From assembly GCF_018130165.1 (NCBI RefSeq), contig NZ_JAFCLZ010000013.1, positions 183,807 through 247,806 of the forward strand: 64,000 nucleotides of DNA. Reading direction: 5' to 3'. Of the stretch, positions 55,362 through 64,000 are shown in pieces; the first letter of the stretch is position 1; the number at the start of each line of letters is the position of its first letter. The stretch comes from Bradyrhizobium sp. JYMT SZCCT0180. Lineage in GTDB: Bacteria; Pseudomonadota; Alphaproteobacteria; Rhizobiales; Xanthobacteraceae. The position numbers and the translations under genes were made by a program. The notes under the pieces were generated by a model, which worked only from the letters and a program-made list of their open reading frames with translations, had not been told where the DNA came from and did no database searches.

Positions 55362-56111
55362 CGGCAGCAACTCGGTCAGCGAGCGGATGATGCGGTCGGG
55401 CTTGATCGTCGAATCCGCGGGCAGGCCGTCGCCGTGCACGTCGATCCAGATCGCGTAGATGCCGAGGCGCTGCGGCGCCACAACTTCCCATTCCAGATTG
55501 TCGCCGATCATCCAGGTCTCGGGGGCGGTGACGCCGAGGGCCTCCATCGCGTGGAGATAGGCGCGCTCCTCCGGTTTGCCGAAACCGTGCTCGCCCTCGA
55601 TCTGGATGTGATCGAACCGGTGCGACAGCGCGAAGCGTTCGACCTTGGCGCGTTGCGGACCGGCGGCGCCGTTGGTCACCAGTGCCAGCTTGACCCCGTG
55701 TGCCTTCAACGCGTCGATCGCGTCATGCGCGCCCGGGAAGACGAACATTTCCTCCTCGCGGTAGGCGTGGAACCGGATGGCGAGCCGTGCGGCCAGATCC
55801 GGCGACAGCGGCGCGTGGCCGGCGGCGGCAAGCGCTGCAAATCCGTTGCCGACCACCACGTGCCGGGCCTCCTCGAGCTTCAGCCGCCATTCGGCCGCGG
55901 CCGCTGCCCAGAATTTCCGGCCGGACTCCACGATCGCTGCGGCGACCTGTTGCGATGAGACGGAGCCCAGCTCATCGGCAAATTCCGCCGCGACATTGTT
56001 CCAGGCGATTTCGGGGCGGCCATAGGCCGACAGGATGGTGTCGTCCATGTCGATCAGCATGGCGCGGGGCAGGTTTGTCATCTTGTTCAGGGCCATCCTG
56101 TTCAGGGCCAT
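55359..56111 (-). CDS. HAD family hydrolase
   Basis: The 250-residue protein has the HAD motifs: LIDMDDTILSAYG (nucleophile Asp) near residue 20, LALVTNGAAGPQR (motif II), KPEERAYLHAM (motif III Lys) and WMIGDNLEWEVV (motif IV). The cap is of the helical C1 type and the protein resembles YjjG/GS1-type phosphatases. The substrate is unknown. Three ATG codons near the start lie in a 15-base tandem repeat (MALNRMALNKMTN); the first overlaps the hemF end by 10 bases. The stop codon lies in repeat F. Confidence 0.88.
   Translation of the reverse strand: MALNRMALNKMTNLPRAMLIDMDDTILSAYGRPEIAWNNVAAEFADELGSVSSQQVAAAIVESGRKFWAAAAAEWRLKLEEARHVVVGNGFAALAAAGHAPLSPDLAARLAIRFHAYREEEMFVFPGAHDAIDALKAHGVKLALVTNGAAGPQRAKVERFALSHRFDHIQIEGEHGFGKPEERAYLHAMEALGVTAPETWMIGDNLEWEVVAPQRLGIYAIWIDVHGDGLPADSTIKPDRIIRSLTELLP
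56084..56111. repeat. 15-base tandem duplication at the hemF/HAD junction
   Basis: TGTTCAGGGCCAT occurs at 56084-56096 and again at 56099-56111. It doubles the start region of the HAD gene (MALNR/MALNK) without changing the frame. Confidence 0.85.
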
Positions 56112-56983
56112 TTCACTTCGGGCGGCATCGACGACAGGATTGAATCGACGTTGCCGCCGGTCTTCAGGCCAAAGGTGGTGCCGCGATCATAGAGCAGGTT
56201 GAATTCGACGTAGCGTCCGCGGCGCACCAGTTGCTCCTCGCGATCCGCCGGCGTCCATGGTGTTTCGAAGTTCTTCCGTACCAGCTCGGGATAGATTTTC
56301 AAAAAAGCGCGGCCGACGTCCTGGGTGAAGGCGAGGTCGGCATCCCAGTCGCCGGAATCGTGATGATCATAGAAAATACCGCCGATGCCGCGCGCTTCCT
56401 TGCGATGCGGCAGGTAGAAATATTCGTCGCACCATTTCTTGTATCGGTCGTAATCGGCAACGCCGTTCGGCCCGGTGCAGGCCTGCTTCATCGCCGCGTG
56501 AAAGGCGATGGTGTCGGCGTCTTCCTGGCTGCGGCGCCGGTCGAGCACCGGCGTCAGGTCGGCGCCGCCGCCGAACCACGCCTTCGTCGTCACCACGAAG
56601 CGGGTATTCATATGCACGGCGGGAACGTGCGGGTTGCGCATATGCGCGATGACAGAAATGCCGGATGCCCAGAACCTGGGGTCATCGGTGGCGCCCGGAA
56701 TCTGCGAGCGGAATTCGGGGCTGAATTCGCCATGAACCGTCGAGCAATGCACGCCGACCTTCTCGAACAGCCGTCCGTACATCATCGACATCACGCCGCC
56801 GCCACCGGGATTGCCGGTGTGGTCGGCACGGTCCCACGGCGTGCGCACGAAGCGTCCCGCGCTGCCGGGATAGAGCGAGGCGGGCGCATCGTCTTCCAGC
56901 CGTTCGAAGGCCGCGCAGATGTCGTTGCGCAGCGCCTCGAACCAGCTCCGCGCCCGCTGTTTTTGAACGTCGATCATTGACAT
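56102..56983 (-). CDS. hemF: Oxygen-dependent coproporphyrinogen III oxidase
   Basis: The 293-residue enzyme turns coproporphyrinogen III into protoporphyrinogen IX with oxygen in heme synthesis. Typical segments are GGGGVMSMMYGRLFEKVGVH, HMRNPHVPAVHMNTRFV, TKAWFGGGADLTPVL, RGIGGIFYDHHDSGDWD and GRYVEFNLLYDRGTTFGLKTGGNVDSILSSMPP. I use the ATG before SMIDVQKQRAR, with GGAGGA upstream; the frame is open 27 codons further, but that part has no family match. It overlaps the HAD gene by 10 bases if the first HAD ATG is used. Confidence 0.95.
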   Translation of the reverse strand: MSMIDVQKQRARSWFEALRNDICAAFERLEDDAPASLYPGSAGRFVRTPWDRADHTGNPGGGGVMSMMYGRLFEKVGVHCSTVHGEFSPEFRSQIPGATDDPRFWASGISVIAHMRNPHVPAVHMNTRFVVTTKAWFGGGADLTPVLDRRRSQEDADTIAFHAAMKQACTGPNGVADYDRYKKWCDEYFYLPHRKEARGIGGIFYDHHDSGDWDADLAFTQDVGRAFLKIYPELVRKNFETPWTPADREEQLVRRGRYVEFNLLYDRGTTFGLKTGGNVDSILSSMPPEVKWP

Positions 56984-57172
56984 CGCAAGCGATATCCTCC
57001 GGCTGCAACCATCGTGGGCCTTGCATAGCACTGCGGCAAGGCGCGCGCGGCTTTGGTATCCCACAATTGGCGGGATGTCTCTTGCGAGATCACGCAGCCG
57101 CGTTATGCAGCCGCGCGCGACTTGGCAAGCGCGGTGGTTCGGATGATGGCCTCGGACGCGAGGACGTGGAAC

Positions 57173-59179
57173 TCAGAACGCAATGTCCTCCGGCCCGCGG
57201 ATCGGACGAGCCGAGGCTGCGGTAGTTGTCTCGACGCTACCCATACGGTCCATCCTGCGAAGCTTGCCGAAGTCGAGACCCGTCAGTTCCTCGATCAACG
57301 CAATCGGGCGCTGGAATACGCGCGCCTCATCGACGCTGTACGGATTGTAGCGCGTCGCTTCGAAGATCGGCTTGATCGTGGAGGTCTGTTCCACGATGAA
57401 CCCCGTAACCGACGCCGAGCCATCGGCGCGCTTGAACACGGCTATTTTCCAGAACGACCAGGGAATTTGCCAGGGGCCTCCCTTGAGGCCTTCACCGTAG
57501 AAGCTGTCATCTGGTCTCAGGATGGGCCCGGTCATGATCGACACTTTGTGGTCGCGCTGATCGGCCCGCGCCAGAACGAAATCCTCAAGATTGCCCCATG
57601 TTTCGCTGTTGTAAACGTGCTCCTGAGGCGCTGCGTTGGTGTAGTGATAGGTATCCGCCGCTGCGCGATCGGCCACCTCTTGCGTTCCCCAAACCGGGTC
57701 AAGGCGGCGTACCAAATGGCCGCGGTCAATCTGAACGGTCTTGCCCGGCACCTTGCCGTAGACCTCCGCCAGGGTTTGTTCGCTGTCTGGCAAGCGTTTG
57801 TCACGCCTCCAGCCGGGACTGGCGTTCGACGATTTCAGCGTCTTCCCCTCAATATTCACGGCGGTCCAGGCCGCCAGACGCCGTTCGGCATGCATGGCCA
57901 GGCTGAAATGGGTGTAATCGAACACCGTCTTGTTGTTGGTGTTGTTGGTCGCCAGCGTTCCCTTGAAAGTGCTTCCCGTTTTCGGCAGCGGCACGGGCAG
58001 ATCCGCACCCAGAAATTTCGGATCGTAGCCGAGCGAAGCGACAAAAGCGCGATCCGTAAAGCGCGTGGATTCGAAGGCCGGTGCGTCGGGGATATTCGGA
58101 ATTGCTTCCCACTTTTGCGGAGCCCGCTCGTCGCGGGAGCGGCGTGGCCGCTGTCCGACGCGCGGATCGTACGCGAGCATGGCCATAATCTTCGCCGCAT
58201 CGGCGTTGAACGGGGCAGCAGTCTTGATGCTATCCCACAAGGCGCTGATCCGAATGCCTTCGTTGGCAATCCAGACCCTCGCGTCTTCACCCTGGTCCTC
58301 GGTCCAGACTTCGCCGCGTTTGTTGATTGGCCGGTTTTGCGCGTCGCGGTCGCCGATGGCCTGGTGGTGGATCGCGACCACATCCCATTGGTCGTTGAAA
58401 ATCGGCGAGCCGGACGATCCGGGTTCGGTATCGGCCGTATAGTGCATGAAGGCCGGATTGAGGTTGGGAAACTTCGCCTTGTCGAGTTCGATGATGCGAT
58501 TTTCTCGCACGACTACCTGCTTGGTGCCGCCCTGGGGATGCTGGATAATCGAGACATGCTCATTGATGAGGCCCTTGCCGCTGACGGGCATGAGCGGCAG
58601 CACGCCGAAATCGGTGATTGGTGTGCCGTCGTGGCCCATTGGCGAGATGCCGACGATTGTGAAGTCAAGATCGACGCTGGTGTAAAAGGCTTCACCCGGT
58701 ATGAACGGAAAAATGCGTCCCCGGGTTTCGACAAAGTTGGAATCGAGCTGATAGTCGAATTCAGCGAGACTGCGGCTGGCGGTTTCCGGATCGGGCAGGA
58801 CGTGATTATTGGTTATCAGCAGGTTCGGCGTGATTAGAAATCCGGTCGCGTAATCCGGTGGGCCCGCTACCTGGCCGAGCGTTTTGATACGGCAGACCGC
58901 CTTGGCGGTCTGAAGCCCGCGCGCAAAGAAATTCACGCTCACGATATTGCGCTTGCCGATCAGTCGCTCGAGTGCTTTCGGATCGTTGCGGCTGATCAGG
59001 TCGAGCCTGAAGGCGATGCGAGCCGCAGTATCGATCTCGGCCAATTTGGATTCGATGGACGGGTCAGACTTCGGCGCTTTCCGATCCTCAGCCTTCTGCT
59101 TGTCGACAGCTTCCTTTGCTGCCAGCGTCAAACCGGCTTGGTCGTTCGCTTGCTGTGTCTGCGGATCAACACGGGCCAT
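57173..59179 (-). CDS. Trypsin-like protease fused to a DNA/RNA non-specific endonuclease
   Basis: The 668-residue protein joins two catalytic domains. Residues about 95-280 form a trypsin-like peptidase with the full triad: His126 (LLITNNHVL), an Asp in SVDLDF (170 or 172) and Ser256 in EPGSSGSPIF. Residues about 375-620 form a NUC1/EndoG-type nuclease with His488 in QIDRGHLVRR and the metal Asn in TNAAPQEHVYNSETW (524). No signal peptide or membrane helix is seen; the first 60 residues are charged and helical. The nuclease may be kept inactive or released by the protease, a logic seen in conflict and cell-death proteins; this is inference. It stands alone between hemF and queD. ATG is preferred over a TTG four codons earlier. 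Confidence 0.88.
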   Translation of the reverse strand: MARVDPQTQQANDQAGLTLAAKEAVDKQKAEDRKAPKSDPSIESKLAEIDTAARIAFRLDLISRNDPKALERLIGKRNIVSVNFFARGLQTAKAVCRIKTLGQVAGPPDYATGFLITPNLLITNNHVLPDPETASRSLAEFDYQLDSNFVETRGRIFPFIPGEAFYTSVDLDFTIVGISPMGHDGTPITDFGVLPLMPVSGKGLINEHVSIIQHPQGGTKQVVVRENRIIELDKAKFPNLNPAFMHYTADTEPGSSGSPIFNDQWDVVAIHHQAIGDRDAQNRPINKRGEVWTEDQGEDARVWIANEGIRISALWDSIKTAAPFNADAAKIMAMLAYDPRVGQRPRRSRDERAPQKWEAIPNIPDAPAFESTRFTDRAFVASLGYDPKFLGADLPVPLPKTGSTFKGTLATNNTNNKTVFDYTHFSLAMHAERRLAAWTAVNIEGKTLKSSNASPGWRRDKRLPDSEQTLAEVYGKVPGKTVQIDRGHLVRRLDPVWGTQEVADRAAADTYHYTNAAPQEHVYNSETWGNLEDFVLARADQRDHKVSIMTGPILRPDDSFYGEGLKGGPWQIPWSFWKIAVFKRADGSASVTGFIVEQTSTIKPIFEATRYNPYSVDEARVFQRPIALIEELTGLDFGKLRRMDRMGSVETTTAASARPIRGPEDIAF

Positions 59180-59291
59180 CTCAATCACCAAGCCGGGCGC
59201 GCGGAGCGGGATGCCCGCGAGGCGTGGGTGTAAGTTGCCAGAAGTTTGGATTACACGCTAGGGTCGGTTTGACGCAATCGGCTGCGTACGG

Positions 59292-59657
59292 TCACGCCTG
59301 CGGGCCGTAATACGTGCAGCTCTCGTTGCAGCTGTCGCGGTGAACGCTGACGCGGGTGATCTTTCCGGCGTGCTGGACCCGCTCCCAGATGAAGCGGGAC
59401 AGGTTTTCCAGCGTCGGCGGGCCGAGCGCCTCGACCTTGTTGAGGAGCTTGTGGTCGAGCGTCTTCTGGACCTCCGCCATGCTGCGTTCGAGCAGGCCGA
59501 GATCGAATACCATCCCCGTGGCGGGATCGGGCGTGCCGCGCATGCTCACTTCGGCGCGAAACGAGTGGCCGTGGATTTCCTCACTGGCCTCGCCAAACGT
59601 CGTTCCCGGCAGCGAATGCGCGGCCTCGAAGCGAAACGATTTTGTCAGTTCCCACAT
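59292..59657 (-). CDS. queD: 6-pyruvoyl-tetrahydropterin synthase family protein, probable QueD
   Basis: The 121-residue protein has the zinc ligands of the family: the His in FRFEAAHSLPG and HGH in EEIHGHSFRAEV near residue 30. DHKLLNKVEALGPPTLENLSRF and a C-terminal RDSCNESCTYYG follow. QueD makes 6-carboxytetrahydropterin for queuosine. The usual CxxxHGH of QueD reads SxxxHGH here, and the ExxHGH pattern seen in folate-type homologues is present, so the activity is not certain. The next gene upstream is queE, 32 bases away, which favours queuosine. Confidence 0.85.
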   Translation of the reverse strand: MWELTKSFRFEAAHSLPGTTFGEASEEIHGHSFRAEVSMRGTPDPATGMVFDLGLLERSMAEVQKTLDHKLLNKVEALGPPTLENLSRFIWERVQHAGKITRVSVHRDSCNESCTYYGPQA

Positions 59658-59689
59658 TGTGAAAGCTCAAATCCTGTCTGATGCCAGTA

Positions 59690-60325
59690 CTACCTGATAC
59701 CGAGTGTCTTGTGTGTCTGCAGGCTGAGCCGCCATTGCGGGTGCTGCAGGCAATAGTCGATCGCGCGCGCGGTGTTTGCGGTCACGTCGGGTCCATCCAT
59801 CGGCTGCAGCGAGAACCGCTCGAAGGCGAGACCTTCGAATTGCTCGGGGGCAGCGCCCGGTTGCGGATAGACCAGCTTCAATTCGTGGCCCCGGCGCACC
59901 ACGAGATCGGAGCCGGCTTTCGGGCTGACGCAGACCCAGTCCATGCCCTCGGGCGGCTCGATGGTGCCGTTGGTTTCGATGCCGATCTCGAAGCCGCGCG
60001 CATGCAGCGCGTCGATGAACGGCCTGTCCACCTGCAGCAGCGGCTCGCCGCCGGTCAGCACGACGTAGCGGTTGGCGTTGGCACCGGTCCATTGCGCGGC
60101 GATGGTATCGGCGAGCTCGTCGGCCGAGGCGTAGCGGCCGCCCAGCGTGCCGTCGGTGCCGACGAAATCGGTGTCGCAGAATTTGCAAGTGGCGGAGCTG
60201 CGGTCCTGTTCACGGCCGGTCCAGAGGTTGCAGCCGGCGAAACGGCAAAACACGGCCGCACGGCCGGCATGCGCGCCTTCGCCCTGCAGGGTCAGAAAGA
60301 TCTCTTTGACCGCGTAACTCACCAT
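59690..60325 (-). CDS. queE: 7-carboxy-7-deazaguanine synthase
   Basis: The 211-residue radical SAM enzyme converts 6-carboxytetrahydropterin to 7-carboxy-7-deazaguanine in queuosine synthesis. It has the N-terminal EIFLTLQGEGAHAGRAAVFCRF and the CX14CX2C cluster motif (GCNLW to CKFCDTDF) found in QueE. VLTGGEPLLQVDRPF, ETNGTIEPPEGMDWVCVSPK and the C-terminal CLQHPQWRLSLQTHKTLGIR follow. It lies between trmL (7 bases upstream) and queD, all on one strand, so the three are likely one operon for tRNA anticodon modification. Confidence 0.95.
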   Translation of the reverse strand: MVSYAVKEIFLTLQGEGAHAGRAAVFCRFAGCNLWTGREQDRSSATCKFCDTDFVGTDGTLGGRYASADELADTIAAQWTGANANRYVVLTGGEPLLQVDRPFIDALHARGFEIGIETNGTIEPPEGMDWVCVSPKAGSDLVVRRGHELKLVYPQPGAAPEQFEGLAFERFSLQPMDGPDVTANTARAIDYCLQHPQWRLSLQTHKTLGIR

Positions 60326-60332
60326 CTCTCCA

Positions 60333-60788
60333 TCAGGTCTTGGAACCGGTTTGTCGCAGCGCCTCGCCCAATACCATGGCGGCCGCCATCGCGACGTTGA
60401 GCGAACGCAGGCCCGGCTTGATCGGGATCACCAGCCGCGCGTCGGCGACGCCGGCGACCTCGTCGGGGACCCCTGCGGATTCCCGCCCGAACAGCAGGAT
60501 GTCGTCCTGCTGGTAGCGGTACTCCAGATAGGAACTGGCTCCCTTGGTCGTAAGCAGGACCAGCCGGAAACCCCCGTCGTTACGCCATTGTTCGAATTTT
60601 GACCATGAGTCGTGGCGTGTAATAGCGACATGGTCGAGATAGTCCATGCCGGAGCGGCGGAAATGCCGGTCGGAGACCGGAAAGCCCGCGGGCTCGATAA
60701 TGTGGGCCGTGACATCCAGGCATGCGCACAGGCGCAGAATCGTTCCGGTGTTCTGGGGGATATCGGGCTGGAAAAGCGCAATCTGCAT
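60333..60788 (-). CDS. trmL: tRNA (cytidine/uridine-34-2'-O)-methyltransferase
   Basis: The 151-residue SPOUT enzyme methylates the ribose of the wobble base in tRNA-Leu. Seen are IALFQPDIPQNTGTILRLCA at the start, LLFGRESAGVPDEVAG in the middle, and the trefoil-knot end VIPIKPGLRSLNVAMAAAMVLGEALRQ. It is the first gene of the operon with queE and queD. Repeat F lies 20 bases upstream, in the promoter region. Confidence 0.94.
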   Translation of the reverse strand: MQIALFQPDIPQNTGTILRLCACLDVTAHIIEPAGFPVSDRHFRRSGMDYLDHVAITRHDSWSKFEQWRNDGGFRLVLLTTKGASSYLEYRYQQDDILLFGRESAGVPDEVAGVADARLVIPIKPGLRSLNVAMAAAMVLGEALRQTGSKT

Positions 60789-60808
60789 GATGTTGGCGGC
60801 TGGAGCCC

Positions 60809-60899
60809 CCGCTTCGATGGAATCGAAACGGGACTCCAGATTCCCTATTTTGACGCGTTTTCTTGACGCGAACCGGGTCCACTTCGCTGGAAAACGCTA
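60809..60899. repeat. Dispersed repeat, family F, copy 3
   Basis: An imperfect hairpin (CCCGCTTCGATGGAATCGAAACGGG) is followed by ACTCCAGATTC, then TGACGCGTTTTCTTGACGCG and CCACTTCGCTGGAAAACGCT. It has the same order of parts as 13842-13937 and sits just upstream of trmL, in the opposite orientation to that gene. Confidence 0.85.
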
Positions 60900-61165
60900 T
60901 GATGAAGCCCTGATGAAATGACTGAAAAATCACAGCTCGGCGCGGATTTAGTGCATTGCACGCTTGCGAGCCGATAGCGGGCTTGCGCTCTTACGGCAAG
61001 GGTGCCAATAGAACGATTCTGGATTGCTTGTTCCGCCGGATTTGGCGGGGAAAAGTGGTCTTTCTGCCGCCGCGGGGGCCGCGGGCGCCGGCAGCCTCTT
61101 CTGGGTGCGTTTTCAGCGTTTCAGGGGCGGTTCCGCTGGCTGCAGATGAGAAAGGGCTTGGAATC

Positions 61166-61696
61166 GTGACGACAGCGTCTTCGGCGGACCATCCGACACG
61201 CCGTGATTTTCTTTTTGTTGCAACGGGAGCCGTCGCCGCCGTAGGCGCCGCGGCCGCAGTTTGGCCGCTCGTTGCCCAGATGAACCCGGACGCCGCGACG
61301 ATTGCGGCCGGTGCGCCGATCGAGGTCGATCTGACGCCGATCGCCGAGGGGCAGGACATCAAGGTGTTCTGGCGCGGCAAGCCGATCTACATCAGCCACC
61401 GCACCAAGAAGCAGATCGAAGAGGCGCAGAAGGTCTCGCTGTCGAGCCTGCCCGATCCGCAGCCCGACTCGGCACGCGTCAAGGCGGGCCACGACCAGTG
61501 GCTGGTCGTGATCGGCATCTGCACCCATCTCGGCTGCATCCCGATCGCCCATGAGGGCAGTTACGACGGCTTCTTCTGCCCCTGCCACGGTTCGGTGTAC
61601 GACACCTCGGGCCGCATCCGCTCGGGACCGGCGCCCAGCAACCTGCCGGTGCCGCCCTACACGTTCGTTTCCGACACCAAAATCCAGATCGGCTAA
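61166..61696 (+). CDS. fbcF: Rieske iron-sulfur subunit of the cytochrome bc1 complex
   Basis: The 176-residue protein (PetA) takes electrons from ubiquinol and passes them to cytochrome c1. It has a twin-arginine signal and membrane anchor (TRRDFLFVATGAVAAVGAAAA) and the Rieske cluster ligands in CTHLGCIP near residue 120 and CPCHGS near residue 140. The GTG start gives VTTASSADHPTRRDF, the usual Bradyrhizobium N terminus; the open frame continues upstream without homology. fbcH follows after 63 bases. Confidence 0.95.
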   Translation: MTTASSADHPTRRDFLFVATGAVAAVGAAAAVWPLVAQMNPDAATIAAGAPIEVDLTPIAEGQDIKVFWRGKPIYISHRTKKQIEEAQKVSLSSLPDPQPDSARVKAGHDQWLVVIGICTHLGCIPIAHEGSYDGFFCPCHGSVYDTSGRIRSGPAPSNLPVPPYTFVSDTKIQIG

Positions 61697-61759
61697 GGCC
61701 CGGACGCCCGTCCGGGACCTCAATCCGTCGCGTCGTTTTACTTCCTCAGGATCGCATCA

Positions 61760-63823
<2,064 letters not shown>

Positions 63824-63847
63824 GCGCTGGGTTCATCGCAATTCGGA

Positions 63848-63871
63848 AAAGCCCCTGCGGGGGCTTTTTTG
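63848..63871 (+). terminator. Rho-independent terminator of fbcFH
   Basis: AAGCCCCTGCGGGGGCTTTTTT is a compact hairpin followed by a T run, 24 bases after the fbcH stop. Confidence 0.92.
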
Positions 63872-64000
63872 TTGCCACGTGCACCGCCGTCATCCTGAGA
63901 GCTTGTGACCCTATGATTTGCGGGCGCGGTATTTGGCGCGGTAGGGCGCTGGCGATCGGAGGCTGCTTTCAAGGTCGATGGTGTCAGGTCATTGGGCTTG
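63872..64000. other. Right-edge segment without an assignable gene
   Basis: A short minus-strand frame (SPAPYRAKYRARKS, stop at 63911-63913) could be the C terminus of something that begins outside, but it is closed by an in-frame TGA at 63989-63991. Nothing more can be supported from 129 bases. Confidence 0.5.

Noticed and set aside
63872..64000. Insertion-sequence or transposase end at the right edge
   Set aside because: The short Arg/Lys-rich frame is closed by a stop after 25 codons and no terminal inverted repeat is visible.

Overview
This window is a stretch of chromosome from a GC-rich alphaproteobacterium, most likely Bradyrhizobium or a close relative in the Nitrobacteraceae. The best evidence is the cytochrome b/c1 fusion gene (fbcH) directly behind a Rieske gene at the right end, a gene form known from Bradyrhizobium. 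Supporting evidence is the general gene content (glyoxylate-cycle aceA with an ScfR-type regulator, SbmA/BacA, EcfG-type promoters) and many short dispersed palindromic repeats. I see no rRNA or tRNA genes, no CRISPR array, no complete insertion sequence and no prophage. The window is mostly ordinary core and soft-core chromosome, with some decayed or accessory pieces.

Layout. 1-5.5 kb: the end of an ABC-transporter binding protein, an old yellow enzyme and an SDR dehydrogenase, a DUF1993 gene bracketed by two copies of one repeat, and a secreted MltB-type lytic transglycosylase. 5.8-10.5 kb: a three-gene molybdenum hydroxylase operon (FAD, 2Fe-2S and Mo subunits) and a 2-keto-4-pentenoate hydratase-like enzyme. 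10.5-13.4 kb: a secreted protein of unknown function, an acyltransferase, a decayed second copy of the secreted protein and a GrlR-like protein. 13.5-23 kb: a divergent Mpl-type Mur ligase, a nucleotide pyrophosphatase/phosphodiesterase, a crotonase, a Bug-type binding protein and small stress or regulatory genes. 23.3-27 kb: a ribbon-helix-helix regulator with a PHB-depolymerase-type esterase, then a stress cluster (17M-like protein, PepSY, YidB, GlsB) with a good EcfG promoter. 27.3-28 kb: a gene-free block with a long structured repeat. 28-33 kb: sbmA, then a divergently arranged ScfR-type regulator and aceA.

33-38.7 kb: two membrane proteins, a phosphoesterase, a Nudix hydrolase, a GT-C-like membrane protein coupled to a polyprenyl-phosphate-type GT2, and a GNAT. 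38.8-43.2 kb: a zinc-acquisition module in which a ZnuD-like TonB receptor and a His-rich DUF2946 protein face a COG0523 GTPase across a promoter region with two Zur-box palindromes. 43.3-51 kb: a MoxR-DUF58-DUF4159-membrane protein operon (Bat-like) ending in a frameshifted dienelactone-hydrolase-like gene. 51.2-54.8 kb: a tightly coupled DUF1285, CoA pyrophosphatase, DUF6111 and cca operon, then a TauE/SafE exporter. 54.9-60.8 kb: a DUF2158 protein, a HAD hydrolase overlapping hemF, a large trypsin-nuclease fusion, queD/queE and trmL. 61.2-63.8 kb: fbcF-fbcH, encoding the cytochrome bc1 complex.

The least ordinary items are the cytoplasmic-looking protease-nuclease fusion at 57.2-59.2 kb, the decayed paralogue around 12.7 kb, the frameshifted hydrolase that also lacks its nucleophile at 43.3-44.1 kb, the Zur-controlled module, and the structured repeat at 27.6 kb. 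All functional names come from reading motifs and from memory of protein families; no database search was run.
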